Positions 1 through 5,657 of a stretch of 6,081 nucleotides of DNA are shown here, piece after piece. Positions within the stretch are counted from its first letter, which is position 1, and each line of letters begins with the position of its first letter. The notes under the pieces are model-generated. The model saw only the letters and a program-made list of their open reading frames with translations. It ran no database searches and had not been told where the DNA came from. Origin of the DNA: Anaerolineales bacterium (GTDB lineage: Bacteria > Chloroflexota > Anaerolineae > Anaerolineales > Villigracilaceae). Made by a program: the position numbers and the translations under genes. Where the stretch lies: NCBI GenBank assembly GCA_025966435.1, contig JAICRQ010000226.1, positions 1 to 6,081 of the forward strand, given 5' to 3'.

Positions 1-11
1 ACCGCCCCCAA

Positions 12-34
12 CGCCCGCAGTGCAACTGCGGGCG
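12..34 (-). terminator. GC-rich hairpin after the hydrolase gene, possible terminator
   Basis: A perfect 9-bp inverted repeat (CGCCCGCAG at 12-20, CTGCGGGCG at 26-34) surrounds a TGCAA centre; the outer T and A of that centre can also pair. It begins only six bases after the stop codon of the minus-strand hydrolase gene, the usual place for a transcription terminator. No run of T follows on the minus strand (TTGGGGG instead), so it is not a textbook intrinsic terminator. It could instead protect the mRNA 3' end or belong to a dispersed palindromic repeat. The hairpin is certain; the function is inferred. Confidence 0.45.
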
Positions 35-40
35 AACACT

Positions 41-1294
41 CTACATCGCCAACCTCAATACAGTCTGCAGCAAAACATTGGCACCATTGAGACAATCTTC
101 CCATTTCGTGAACTCTCTCGGAGAGTGACTCGCTCCATCTTTGGATGGGACGAAGATCATGCCCACCGGACACAAGCCATCGAAGGATTGTCCATCGTGC
201 CCCGCGCCCGAGGTAAGGGAGATATGCGTTAATCCCAGGTCATCACACGAACTTGCAAATACGCTCTGCACGTGGGAATCCATCAGGGACGGTGAGTGTT
301 TGCCGAGTGACTCAACATTCAATTCCAAACCGAAACGTTTGGCTGCTTCTCGTGCATGTCCCAACAGCAGGGAATCCATTCGTTTGGATTTATCCTCATC
401 GGAAGAACGAAACTCAAGTGATACATCCACCTGCGCGGGGACAATGTTAAAGGCGCCCGGCGAGAAGTTCATATTCCCAACGTTAACCACGCAATCCCGA
501 AAATCGTTAATCACAGTGTCACGTGCTGCGAGGGCGAACTCACTTGCCCCGAGCGACGCGTCCAACCGGTCGACCATCGTGGTGGTCCCGGCATGATCCG
601 CGCGCCCGATGAATGAAAGTCGATAGGACCAGATGCCAACAATAGCAGAGACAATACCAACGTCCACGTTCGCACTTTCGAGGCGCTTGCCCTGCTCAAT
701 GTGCAATTCAAGATAGCCTGCCACTGACTCCTGCGGTCGTGCTGCGCTGAGCATCCCCTCCTCAGACAATCCGGCACGCGCCATTCCTGCTACAAGATTT
801 TCCCGCCCTCCGCGTGGATTCTGCAAATGGTCAGGAGGGAGGTGACCTGCCAGCGCCGCGCTTCCCAGCAAACCGACCAAGGTCCCTTCTTCATCCGTGA
901 AATCGATTGCCTCCAAGTTAACTTCGAGGTCGATCTTCGCGTCTTTCACAGTTCGCAAAACTTCAAAGGCTGCCATCACACCCAGAGCCCCATCGAAACG
1001 ACCGCCGTTCGGAACGGAGTCGAGATGGGAGCCAAGAAGAAGTGTGGGCACATTATCTTTCCCACAGGAGAGAAAGGCAGAGTGGTTTCCCGCCCCATCG
1101 GTGCGAAATTCCAAGCCCGATTTCTCAATCTGTTCCTGGAACCATTGACGCGCAGCAAGATGGTTTTCACTAAACGTGGGGCGGTTCACACCACCGTCAC
1201 TTGTCGCGCCGAACCGGGCTAGTTCGTTGAACGCAGCCAGCATCCGTTCTGAATTGACCCGTAAATCATGCCAAGTATTAATCGCTGTATCCAT
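41..1294 (-). CDS. M20-family Zn-dependent amidohydrolase (N-carbamoyl-L-amino acid hydrolase / allantoate amidohydrolase-like)
   Basis: Predicted cytosolic metalloenzyme of 417 residues, a normal length for the hydantoinase/carbamoylase group of peptidase family M20. Members hydrolyse the ureido or amide bond of N-carbamoyl amino acids, ureidopropionate or allantoate. Visible signatures, in order: GSHLDSVPNGGRFDG with likely metal ligands H90 and D101 (D bridging two metals); FTDEEG (E135/E136, catalytic base and ligand); LELHIEQG (H198 ligand); ADHAGTTTMVDRLD (H234, substrate/dimer lid domain); FNIVPAQVD; GAGHDGQSF (H366); and GASHSPREF (H390 ligand). The set looks intact, so the enzyme is probably active. 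Exact substrate cannot be told from sequence, and no allantoin or hydantoinase gene is nearby. The start is taken as ATG at 1294; an in-frame TTG lies three codons upstream. No clear Shine-Dalgarno precedes it, and the gene starts inside the end of the methyltransferase gene, suggesting translational coupling. Confidence 0.9.
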   Translation of the reverse strand: MDTAINTWHDLRVNSERMLAAFNELARFGATSDGGVNRPTFSENHLAARQWFQEQIEKSGLEFRTDGAGNHSAFLSCGKDNVPTLLLGSHLDSVPNGGRFDGALGVMAAFEVLRTVKDAKIDLEVNLEAIDFTDEEGTLVGLLGSAALAGHLPPDHLQNPRGGRENLVAGMARAGLSEEGMLSAARPQESVAGYLELHIEQGKRLESANVDVGIVSAIVGIWSYRLSFIGRADHAGTTTMVDRLDASLGASEFALAARDTVINDFRDCVVNVGNMNFSPGAFNIVPAQVDVSLEFRSSDEDKSKRMDSLLLGHAREAAKRFGLELNVESLGKHSPSLMDSHVQSVFASSCDDLGLTHISLTSGAGHDGQSFDGLCPVGMIFVPSKDGASHSPREFTKWEDCLNGANVLLQTVLRLAM

Positions 1295-1922
1295 TATTTT
1301 CAAACAGGAAAGAGATAATGCGCGGCGGTTTGCCTTGATCCTGTCCGTGCCAGTGTTCCTTGAGCTGGATGAGCTTCCATTCCTTATCGAACGCAGCGCT
1401 TACAAACTCCGAAATATGGTGCACAAATGCCGGGATTTCGGTAACACTCTCTCCTTTGTCGAACCTTGCCTTCTTCCCTTCATACTGCCGGAACGGATGG
1501 AGTTCATTTACCAGAAACTTTCCCTGCATTTCCAATACTCGCAAGGCTTCTGAGAAGATAAAAGAAAGATCTTCGATATGCTCCAAAACAAGATTGCAAA
1601 CGACGAGATCATACGCCCGATCTTCACAGGGCCAGCGCTGCATCAGGTCCGCTGTGGAAAACCTTACATGATCTGTCTTTACCTTTTGCCTCGCTTTCTG
1701 GATCATCCCCTCCGAAAAATCCAGCGCGTGGACGCGCGTGCCAATCTGCGCCAGAAAGACCGTGTTCTTCCCCGTGCCGCAGCCAATCTCCAGGATCGAC
1801 TTAAAACGCAATTTTGTAAGCTCTTCGCGCAGGATCTGTTCATCGAGATCGCGCGTCAAATTCCTATCCGTGTCATAGGTTTGCGACCATTCATCATATG
1901 CCTTTTGAATGCTTATCGTCAT
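1278..1922 (-). CDS. class I SAM-dependent methyltransferase
   Basis: Soluble 214-residue protein of the Methyltransf_11/25 type, near the usual size for a stand-alone Rossmann-fold methyltransferase. The N-terminal AYDEWSQTYD is the common lead helix of this family. Motif I is ILEIGCGTG (residues about 43-51), the SAM glycine loop; the acidic residue ending strand 2 is D68 in VHALDFSEGM; STAD (D92) contacts the adenine; and YDLVVCNLVLEHI (about 104-116) is the post-I/motif II strand and helix. The tail ELHPFRQYEGKKARF followed by HHISEF is probably the acceptor-binding part. The substrate is unknown. ATG at 1922 is chosen because AAGG lies eight bases upstream; an in-frame GTG at 1961 would add 13 residues but starts upstream of the predicted transcription start. 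The stop overlaps the hydrolase start by 17 nt, so the two form an operon. Confidence 0.88.
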   Translation of the reverse strand: MTISIQKAYDEWSQTYDTDRNLTRDLDEQILREELTKLRFKSILEIGCGTGKNTVFLAQIGTRVHALDFSEGMIQKARQKVKTDHVRFSTADLMQRWPCEDRAYDLVVCNLVLEHIEDLSFIFSEALRVLEMQGKFLVNELHPFRQYEGKKARFDKGESVTEIPAFVHHISEFVSAAFDKEWKLIQLKEHWHGQDQGKPPRIISFLFENNGYSD

Positions 1923-1930
1923 ATTTCCAA

Positions 1931-1934
1931 CCTT
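1931..1934 (-). promoter_or_regulatory. ribosome binding site of the methyltransferase gene
   Basis: On the minus strand AAGG is followed by eight bases (TTGGAAAT) and then ATG. This decides the start at 1922 over the in-frame GTG at 1961, which has no comparable site. Confidence 0.55.
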
Positions 1935-1950
1935 CAAGGGAATGAGTGGA

Positions 1951-1981
1951 ATTATATCCACATTCCAAACGAATCACACAA
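1951..1981 (-). promoter_or_regulatory. predicted promoter of the methyltransferase-hydrolase operon
   Basis: A perfect TATAAT -10 hexamer reads on the minus strand at 1956-1951. A weak -35 candidate, TTGTGT, lies at 1981-1976 with a 19-bp spacer, longer than ideal. Transcription would begin near 1944 and give a short leader of about 20 bases carrying the AAGG site. The -10 overlaps by three bases a DnaA-box-like nonamer (1954-1962). This is prediction from sequence only. Confidence 0.5.
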
Positions 1982-1989
1982 CAGTATTA

Positions 1990-2062
1990 CTTCGCTTACC
2001 CGCAGGGTTGCTTCGCTTATCCACGGGATCGCTTCGCTTATCCACAGGATCGCTTCGCTTAT
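1990..2062. repeat. 21-bp tandem repeat, about 3.5 copies
   Basis: Three full 21-bp units at 1990-2010, 2011-2031 and 2032-2052 are followed by a partial one (2053-2062). The consensus begins CTTCGCTTATCCACAGGA. Units 2 and 3 differ at a single base, so that duplication is recent; unit 1 is more diverged. The array lies in the divergent spacer between the methyltransferase and Het-C-like genes. It is in frame with the downstream plus-strand gene and would read as a 7-residue repeat (FAYPQDR), but it lies upstream of the likely start. Slipped-strand copy-number change is possible. Confidence 0.9.
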
Positions 2063-2067
2063 AATCA
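1996..2067 (+). promoter_or_regulatory. DnaA-box-like nonamers at 21-bp spacing
   Basis: Each repeat unit holds a nonamer at the same position: TTACCCGCA (1996), TTATCCACG (2017), TTATCCACA (2038) and TTATAATCA (2059). The one at 2038-2046 matches the bacterial DnaA-box consensus perfectly; the 2017 box differs at one base; the outer two match seven of nine. All face the same way, two helical turns apart. The copies are not independent, because they arose by duplication. Binding by DnaA is inferred from consensus alone, and no replication gene is nearby. Confidence 0.4.
2038..2065 (+). promoter_or_regulatory. predicted promoter of the Het-C-like gene
   Basis: A perfect TATAAT lies at 2060-2065, formed where the last partial repeat runs into unique sequence. 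The -35 position falls inside repeat unit 3, where only a poor TTATCC (2038-2043, 16-bp spacer) is available. A start six to seven bases after the -10 would fall on or next to the ATG at 2072, giving a leaderless mRNA. The -35 match is weak, so activation by a bound protein is possible. Confidence 0.45.
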
Positions 2068-2071
2068 TAAG

Positions 2072-2692
2072 ATGTTGACACGCTTTCATGTCGAAATAAT
2101 GCACCTGGTTCTGGATGATCTGTTCAGCCAGCGTGCGCTGAAAAAAGTCATCGCCGCAAATCTGGGGCAGGATCGATTACGCGGACAGATCGGTCATCAT
2201 GAGTATCACTTCGATCATAATGCCTTCCACAAGTCCTACGCCTATATCGAAGAGCAGCGCGCGTTGACTATTTCCTCATTAATATCAAATGACGTTCATG
2301 CGGCATGGTCGGCTTTTGGAAGATTGATTCACACCGCGCAAGACTTTTACGCCCACAGCAACTACATCAACCTGTGGCTTGCCTGCCAGCCGCAAGGCGC
2401 GCTCCATCCATCAGATGTTGATCCTCTGTCCCCCGACTTGATCAACAGCCCAGAGTTACGTTCCGGAAAGGTTTATCTGCGCGAGCTCCTCACGTTTATC
2501 CCCCTATTAAGAACCTTCGGCATGGCTGTTTTGCCGCGCGATGCGCACGGCTGGATGAACCTCGATTCCCCTGAGCGCGGTCCCAACTTTCCGTATGCCT
2601 TTCAAGCCGCTCTCAAACGGACCCGAATCGAATTCGAGAAAACGACAAACGATTTGCCAGAGCATCTGTTAACGCGATTTACAGGTCAATAA
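2072..2692 (+). CDS. Het-C / zinc-dependent phospholipase C fold-like protein
   Basis: A 206-residue protein whose motif order resembles Het-C-like proteins and the all-helical zinc phospholipase C / P1 nuclease fold. It has an N-terminal TRFHVEIM (H6, like the family's THxxI start), then AANLGQD (D34), HFDHNAF (H46, D48), the hallmark IHTAQDFYAHSNYI (H87, D91, H95) and, near the end, AHGWMNLDSPERG (H159), like the conserved H-G-x-N-x-D-x-P segment. These His/Asp residues are plausible metal ligands. No signal peptide or membrane helix is seen, so it appears cytosolic, unlike secreted phospholipases of this fold. Substrate is unknown. ATG at 2072 is chosen because the family motif begins right there; no Shine-Dalgarno is present and a TATAAT lies just upstream. 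It probably shares a transcript with the reductase gene 34 nt downstream. Confidence 0.72.
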   Translation: MLTRFHVEIMHLVLDDLFSQRALKKVIAANLGQDRLRGQIGHHEYHFDHNAFHKSYAYIEEQRALTISSLISNDVHAAWSAFGRLIHTAQDFYAHSNYINLWLACQPQGALHPSDVDPLSPDLINSPELRSGKVYLRELLTFIPLLRTFGMAVLPRDAHGWMNLDSPERGPNFPYAFQAALKRTRIEFEKTTNDLPEHLLTRFTGQ

Positions 2693-2718
2693 CGAAATTC
2701 ACTAAACGTTTTACATTT

Positions 2719-2723
2719 GGGAG
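2719..2723 (+). promoter_or_regulatory. ribosome binding site of the dapB-like gene
   Basis: GGGAG is followed by only three bases before the ATG at 2727, a tight spacing but the only purine-rich site present. It contrasts with the preceding gene, which has none. Confidence 0.5.
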
Positions 2724-2726
2724 CTT

Positions 2727-3530
2727 ATGAAAAAATTAAGAATATGTCTCGCTGGCGCAACGGGATGGGCAGGGTCAGAACTGTCCCGAGGAATTTACCA
2801 GACTGAGGACCTGGAACTGGTCAGTGCCATTTCGCGAAGCCATGCTGGTAAGCCCCTGGGCGAAGTGCTGGGTCTACAGGGACTGATTACACCCATTTTT
2901 GGCACAGTGGAAGAGGCGCTCGAAACCAGCCCGGAGGTATTTGTAGAATATACAAAACCTGATGCAGCCAAATCCCATGTATTGTCTGCGTTAAAGAGCG
3001 GCGCACATGTTGTTATAGGAACATCCGGTTTGAGCCCAGAGGATTATGAGGAAATTGATCGAGCCGCAAAATCCGTAAATCGAGGTGTCCTGGCAGTGGG
3101 AAATTTCGCACTGACGGTGGTTCTCCTTCAGAAATTTGCAGAGATGGCGGCGAAATATATCCCTCATTGGGAAATTATAGATTATGCACATGCGGACAAG
3201 AAAGACGTACCCAGTGGAACGGCGCGTGAACTGACGAATCGTCTTTCCAGGATACAGGAATCAAAACTAGAGGTGCCCCTGGATCAGATTGAGGGACCGA
3301 AAGAGAGCCGCGGTGCTCGATTGCAGGGAACACAGGTTCATTCCGTCCGCTTGCCGGGATATATGATTTCTATTGATGCGATTTTTGGGATGCCAGGCCA
3401 GAAGTTGATTTTACGCCACGAGTCAGGGTCCAGCGCGGAGCCTTATGTAGACGGAGCTCTCCTAGCCATTCGGGAAGTAGGTAACTTGGTTGGGCTCCAT
3501 CGCGGTCTGGATAGTGTGATGAAATTCTGA
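2727..3530 (+). CDS. dapB: DapB-family reductase (4-hydroxy-tetrahydrodipicolinate reductase-like), divergent active site
   Basis: A 267-residue, two-domain NAD(P)H-dependent reductase, the usual DapB length. DapB reduces 4-hydroxy-tetrahydrodipicolinate in the lysine/diaminopimelate pathway. The N-terminal Rossmann domain opens with RICLAGATGWAGSEL (glycine loop at about 10-16; most DapB have GRMG rather than GWAG). VFVEYTKPDAA (72-81) and VVIGTSGLS (95-103) match the nucleotide-site strands. NFALTVVLL (126-134) corresponds to the NFSxGV segment. The catalytic-domain signature is DYAHADKKDVPSGTA (152-166), where E. coli has EAHHRHKVDAPSGTA. H160, K163 and the SGT of E. coli are kept as H155, K158 and 163-165, but H159, the proposed acid, is A154. 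GQKLILRHESGSSAEPYVDGAL is the typical C-terminal strand and helix. It may be true DapB or a paralogue acting on another substrate; no lysine genes adjoin it, so the symbol is tentative. Confidence 0.75.
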   Translation: MKKLRICLAGATGWAGSELSRGIYQTEDLELVSAISRSHAGKPLGEVLGLQGLITPIFGTVEEALETSPEVFVEYTKPDAAKSHVLSALKSGAHVVIGTSGLSPEDYEEIDRAAKSVNRGVLAVGNFALTVVLLQKFAEMAAKYIPHWEIIDYAHADKKDVPSGTARELTNRLSRIQESKLEVPLDQIEGPKESRGARLQGTQVHSVRLPGYMISIDAIFGMPGQKLILRHESGSSAEPYVDGALLAIREVGNLVGLHRGLDSVMKF

Positions 3531-3573
3531 TATCTATCCTCATACATCACATTCTCTAATAGAGTGACCAACA

Positions 3574-3595
3574 AATTAGGTTTTATAACCTAATT
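3574..3595. repeat. AT-rich 9-bp inverted repeat in the convergent spacer
   Basis: AATTAGGTT (3574-3582) and AACCTAATT (3587-3595) form a perfect inverted repeat around TTAT. The sequence resembles metal-regulator operators of the DtxR/IdeR type in its TTAGGTT..AACCTAA halves, but the gap is four rather than five bases and no gene starts here. It lies 44 bases after the dapB-like stop and may simply be a weak 3'-end hairpin for that transcript, although no T-run follows. Confidence 0.4.
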
Positions 3596-3636
3596 CATTG
3601 GACATTTATCGCCCAGCGAGTCTCACACTCAAATAA

Positions 3637-3673
3637 AAACAAGTAAACAAGTCTATGACTTGTTTACTTGTTT
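3637..3673 (-). terminator. intrinsic terminator of pepF, probably bidirectional
   Basis: Seventeen-base arms (3637-3653 and 3657-3673) pair perfectly around a TAT loop. Reading on the minus strand, the hairpin comes 21 bases after the pepF stop and runs into a T-rich tail (TTTTTATTT), the classic form of an intrinsic terminator. On the plus strand the arm itself is T-rich (ACTTGTTT twice), so it may also stop read-through from the dapB-like gene. Each arm is two tandem copies of AAACAAGT or its complement, plus one base. Confidence 0.8.
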
Positions 3674-3697
3674 CCATGTCTACCTGTCTACTTCCTA
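3637..3697. repeat. 8-bp minisatellite, direct and inverted, running into the pepF stop codon
   Basis: On the minus strand, starting with the TAG stop of pepF, five 8-base units follow: TAGGAAGT, AGACAGGT, AGACATGG, AAACAAGT and AAACAAGT (3697 down to 3658). Two inverted copies (AAACAAGT on the plus strand, 3637-3652) complete the hairpin. A consensus near ARACARGT decays toward the coding region. The terminator thus appears to be made from an expanded short repeat. Confidence 0.7.
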
Positions 3698-5470
3698 CAA
3701 CTTTTCCAACTCATCCACCATAGTACTCAACACATCGAACCCACCCTGCCAGAACTTCGCCGAGCGGATGTCTATGCCTGCCTCCGACAGGATCTTCTCC
3801 GGCGCTTCCGAGCCGCCTGCCGACAGAATCTTGAGATACTTCGGCTTGAAGGATTCGCCTTCTGCTTTGTATTGCTGGTAGAGCGAGAATACCAGTAATT
3901 GACCGAAGGCATACGCATACACATAGAATGGCGTGTGATAGATGTGCGGAATGGAGACCCATTCCCATTTGAATTCTTCGCTGAGCTCCACAGAATCGCC
4001 AAACTGCTCTTCCAAATTTTTCATGTATGCCGCGGAGAGCTCATCGGTAGAGGCGTTCTTCTGGATCATCTCATGCGCCTCACGCTCGAACATCGCGAAG
4101 TAGATCTGGCGCAGGATCGTGGCGAAGGCGTCGTCCATTTGCTTGAAAAGGATGTCTCGCCGTACAGCTTCATCGGTCTCTTCGGAGAGCAGCTTTTCGG
4201 TGAGCATCATCTCGCCGAACGTGGAGGCTGTCTCCGCCAGTGGCAATGAGGAATGGAAGGTAAACGTGCTGTGATGGGACGCCAGCATGGCATGGATGCC
4301 ATGCCCAAGCTCATGTGCCAGCGTCGCGACGTCGCGAGCACGACCCGTATAGTTCATCAACACATAGGGCGTATTTTCCGGGTTGATCGAGGCGCAGAAC
4401 GCGCCACCCTGCTTACCTTTGCGTACTTCGCTATCGAGGTGGTCCTGGTCGAAAACGCGCTGCGCCAGTTCGCCTACCGTCGGCTCGAACGCACTGAATG
4501 ACTCCAGTACCATACGGGCGGCATCATTAAACTCAAACGCCTTGTCTGATTTCACCACAGGGGCGTAAATATCGTAGCGGCGAAGCTTATCCATTCCGAC
4601 ATATTTTGCTTTCATCTTGAAATAGCGCTGGAAGAGCTTAGCATTCTTCTTCGTCACGTCCATCAAGACATCCACGGCTTCATCCGGGATGTCATTCGCG
4701 AGATTCCGAACTGCGATCGGACTGCTGAACTTGCGCATGGTGATATTTTCGTTGTGCCAGTCGCGGGCGCGGGTCTGGTACATCTGCCCGAGGACGGGGC
4801 CATCCTCGCCAAAGACATGATAAAGTTCCTGGTAAGCGCGGGCGCGCAGGTCGGCGTCCGGACCCTGGATGTAGGGCTGGAGCTGGGCGCGGGTCAGTTC
4901 CTTGACTTCACCGTCCACTTCGAGCTTGAAGACGTAGCGATTTGTGACCGCATCGTATAAATTCACCAGCGCGCTGGACCCGGTCACATCCTTGAGGTTG
5001 ATGACCTTTTCTTCCGCCTCACTCAGCGTATGTGGTTTGAAATGGCGGATCTCCTCCAGATAATAGCGGTAATCACCCGAGGCATCCATGAGCCGTTGCG
5101 CGTTGGAATCGTCCAGATCCTTCCACCACAGATTGAAGAACAGGGTGCGATTCTGCATCTCTGCCACGAACTGCTGGACGCGTCCCAGCAGGCTTTGGGC
5201 ATTCTGATTCTGTGTATCTTCTGCAAAGGAGAGCCCGGCAAATGCATAGATACGGTTGACGATGCGCGTGGATTCCTCCGAGGCGCGTACCACGTCGAGG
5301 AAGGTGTCGGCATCGATGTCCTGGTTGAGCTTGTTGCGGACGCCTTCGAACGAGGCGACCTGTTCCTCCACGTTATCGAACGCGCTTTCCAATTCCGGGC
5401 TGTCGAAGCCAGGGAAAAGATCGCCGAGGTTCCATTTCTTAACTGTGTAGGTGCTGATCGAATACGCCAT
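3695..5470 (-). CDS. pepF: oligoendopeptidase F (M3B zinc metallopeptidase)
   Basis: A complete 591-residue cytosolic peptidase, matching the family's roughly 600 residues. PepF cleaves short oligopeptides inside the chain and helps recycle peptides from protein turnover or uptake. The N-terminal part (about 1-200) is the helical region, starting KWNLGDLFPGFDSPE, as usual for PepF. The zinc site is HELGH (H386, E387, H390), with E413 in LAETASTFGE as third ligand. SIPHIYHTPFYVYAYAFGQLL (506 onward) carries the conserved His/Tyr residues of the substrate site. GGSEAPEKILSEAGID near the end is the usual C-terminal signature. All key residues are intact. ATG at 5470 has a GAGGAG ten bases upstream. 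There is no signal peptide. The gene lies 187 nt downstream of ychF and ends at an intrinsic terminator facing the dapB-like gene. Confidence 0.97.
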   Translation of the reverse strand: MAYSISTYTVKKWNLGDLFPGFDSPELESAFDNVEEQVASFEGVRNKLNQDIDADTFLDVVRASEESTRIVNRIYAFAGLSFAEDTQNQNAQSLLGRVQQFVAEMQNRTLFFNLWWKDLDDSNAQRLMDASGDYRYYLEEIRHFKPHTLSEAEEKVINLKDVTGSSALVNLYDAVTNRYVFKLEVDGEVKELTRAQLQPYIQGPDADLRARAYQELYHVFGEDGPVLGQMYQTRARDWHNENITMRKFSSPIAVRNLANDIPDEAVDVLMDVTKKNAKLFQRYFKMKAKYVGMDKLRRYDIYAPVVKSDKAFEFNDAARMVLESFSAFEPTVGELAQRVFDQDHLDSEVRKGKQGGAFCASINPENTPYVLMNYTGRARDVATLAHELGHGIHAMLASHHSTFTFHSSLPLAETASTFGEMMLTEKLLSEETDEAVRRDILFKQMDDAFATILRQIYFAMFEREAHEMIQKNASTDELSAAYMKNLEEQFGDSVELSEEFKWEWVSIPHIYHTPFYVYAYAFGQLLVFSLYQQYKAEGESFKPKYLKILSAGGSEAPEKILSEAGIDIRSAKFWQGGFDVLSTMVDELEKL

Positions 5471-5480
5471 ACTTCAAAGT

Positions 5481-5486
5481 CTCCTC
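5481..5486 (-). promoter_or_regulatory. ribosome binding site of pepF
   Basis: GAGGAG on the minus strand lies ten bases before the ATG at 5470. It is the strongest Shine-Dalgarno match in the window and fixes the pepF start. Confidence 0.75.
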
Positions 5487-5522
5487 ATAATCAATACTTC
5501 ACGAACATTGAATTGAAGGATA

Positions 5523-5568
5523 CCCGAAAACAGGGGTACGGGCGTACGCCCGTACCCCTGTTTTCGGG
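5523..5568. repeat. perfect 46-bp palindrome between ychF and pepF
   Basis: Two 23-base arms meet without a loop at CGT|ACG. Each arm reads CCCGAAAACAGGGG followed by TACGGGCGT. Read as RNA it folds to a long GC-rich hairpin 52 bases before the pepF start. A T-rich stretch (CTTCTTTTGTTT) follows on the plus strand only, where no gene ends, so it is not a standard terminator for ychF. Candidate roles are a 3'-end or processing hairpin in a ychF-pepF transcript, or a dispersed REP/MITE-like element. The palindrome is seen directly; the role is open. Confidence 0.9.
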
Positions 5569-5657
5569 CTTCTTTTGTTTCGTGATCTGGTGATAATATT
5601 TTTACCACAGAGTCAAATGTCTTCGTACCGGCAAAAGATGTATTTCCAGGTGTATTT

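Noticed and set aside
141..596. Plus-strand 151-codon open frame opposite the hydrolase
   Set aside because: Antisense shadow of the M20 hydrolase; low-complexity, motif-free peptide.
1292..1303. TTG start at 1303 for the hydrolase
   Set aside because: ATG three codons later is the more likely start; neither has a distinct Shine-Dalgarno.
1653..1661. TGTGGAAAA, one mismatch from an inverted DnaA box
   Set aside because: Isolated, inside methyltransferase coding sequence, and expected by chance.
1922..1961. GTG start at 1961 for the methyltransferase
   Set aside because: It lies upstream of the predicted transcription start, and ATG at 1922 has AAGG at good spacing.
1990..2062. CRISPR array
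   Set aside because: The 21-bp units abut directly with no spacers, and no cas genes are present.
1954..2067. Chromosomal or plasmid replication origin
   Set aside because: Only one perfect DnaA box, no strong AT-rich unwinding region, and none of the usual origin neighbours (dnaA, dnaN, rpmH, parAB, rep).
5523..5568. Palindrome as standard intrinsic terminator of ychF
   Set aside because: On the minus strand the hairpin is followed by TATCCTTCAATTC, not a T-run; the T-rich side faces the other way.
5030..5593. Plus-strand 187-codon open frame opposite the start of pepF
   Set aside because: Antisense shadow of a clear, intact pepF; its peptide has no family motif and its end runs through the palindrome.
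5594..5616. TTGACT (minus strand, 5616-5611) as -35 of a pepF promoter
   Set aside because: The nearest -10-like hexamers (TATTAT, TTATCA) lie only 12-14 bases away, too close for a normal promoter.
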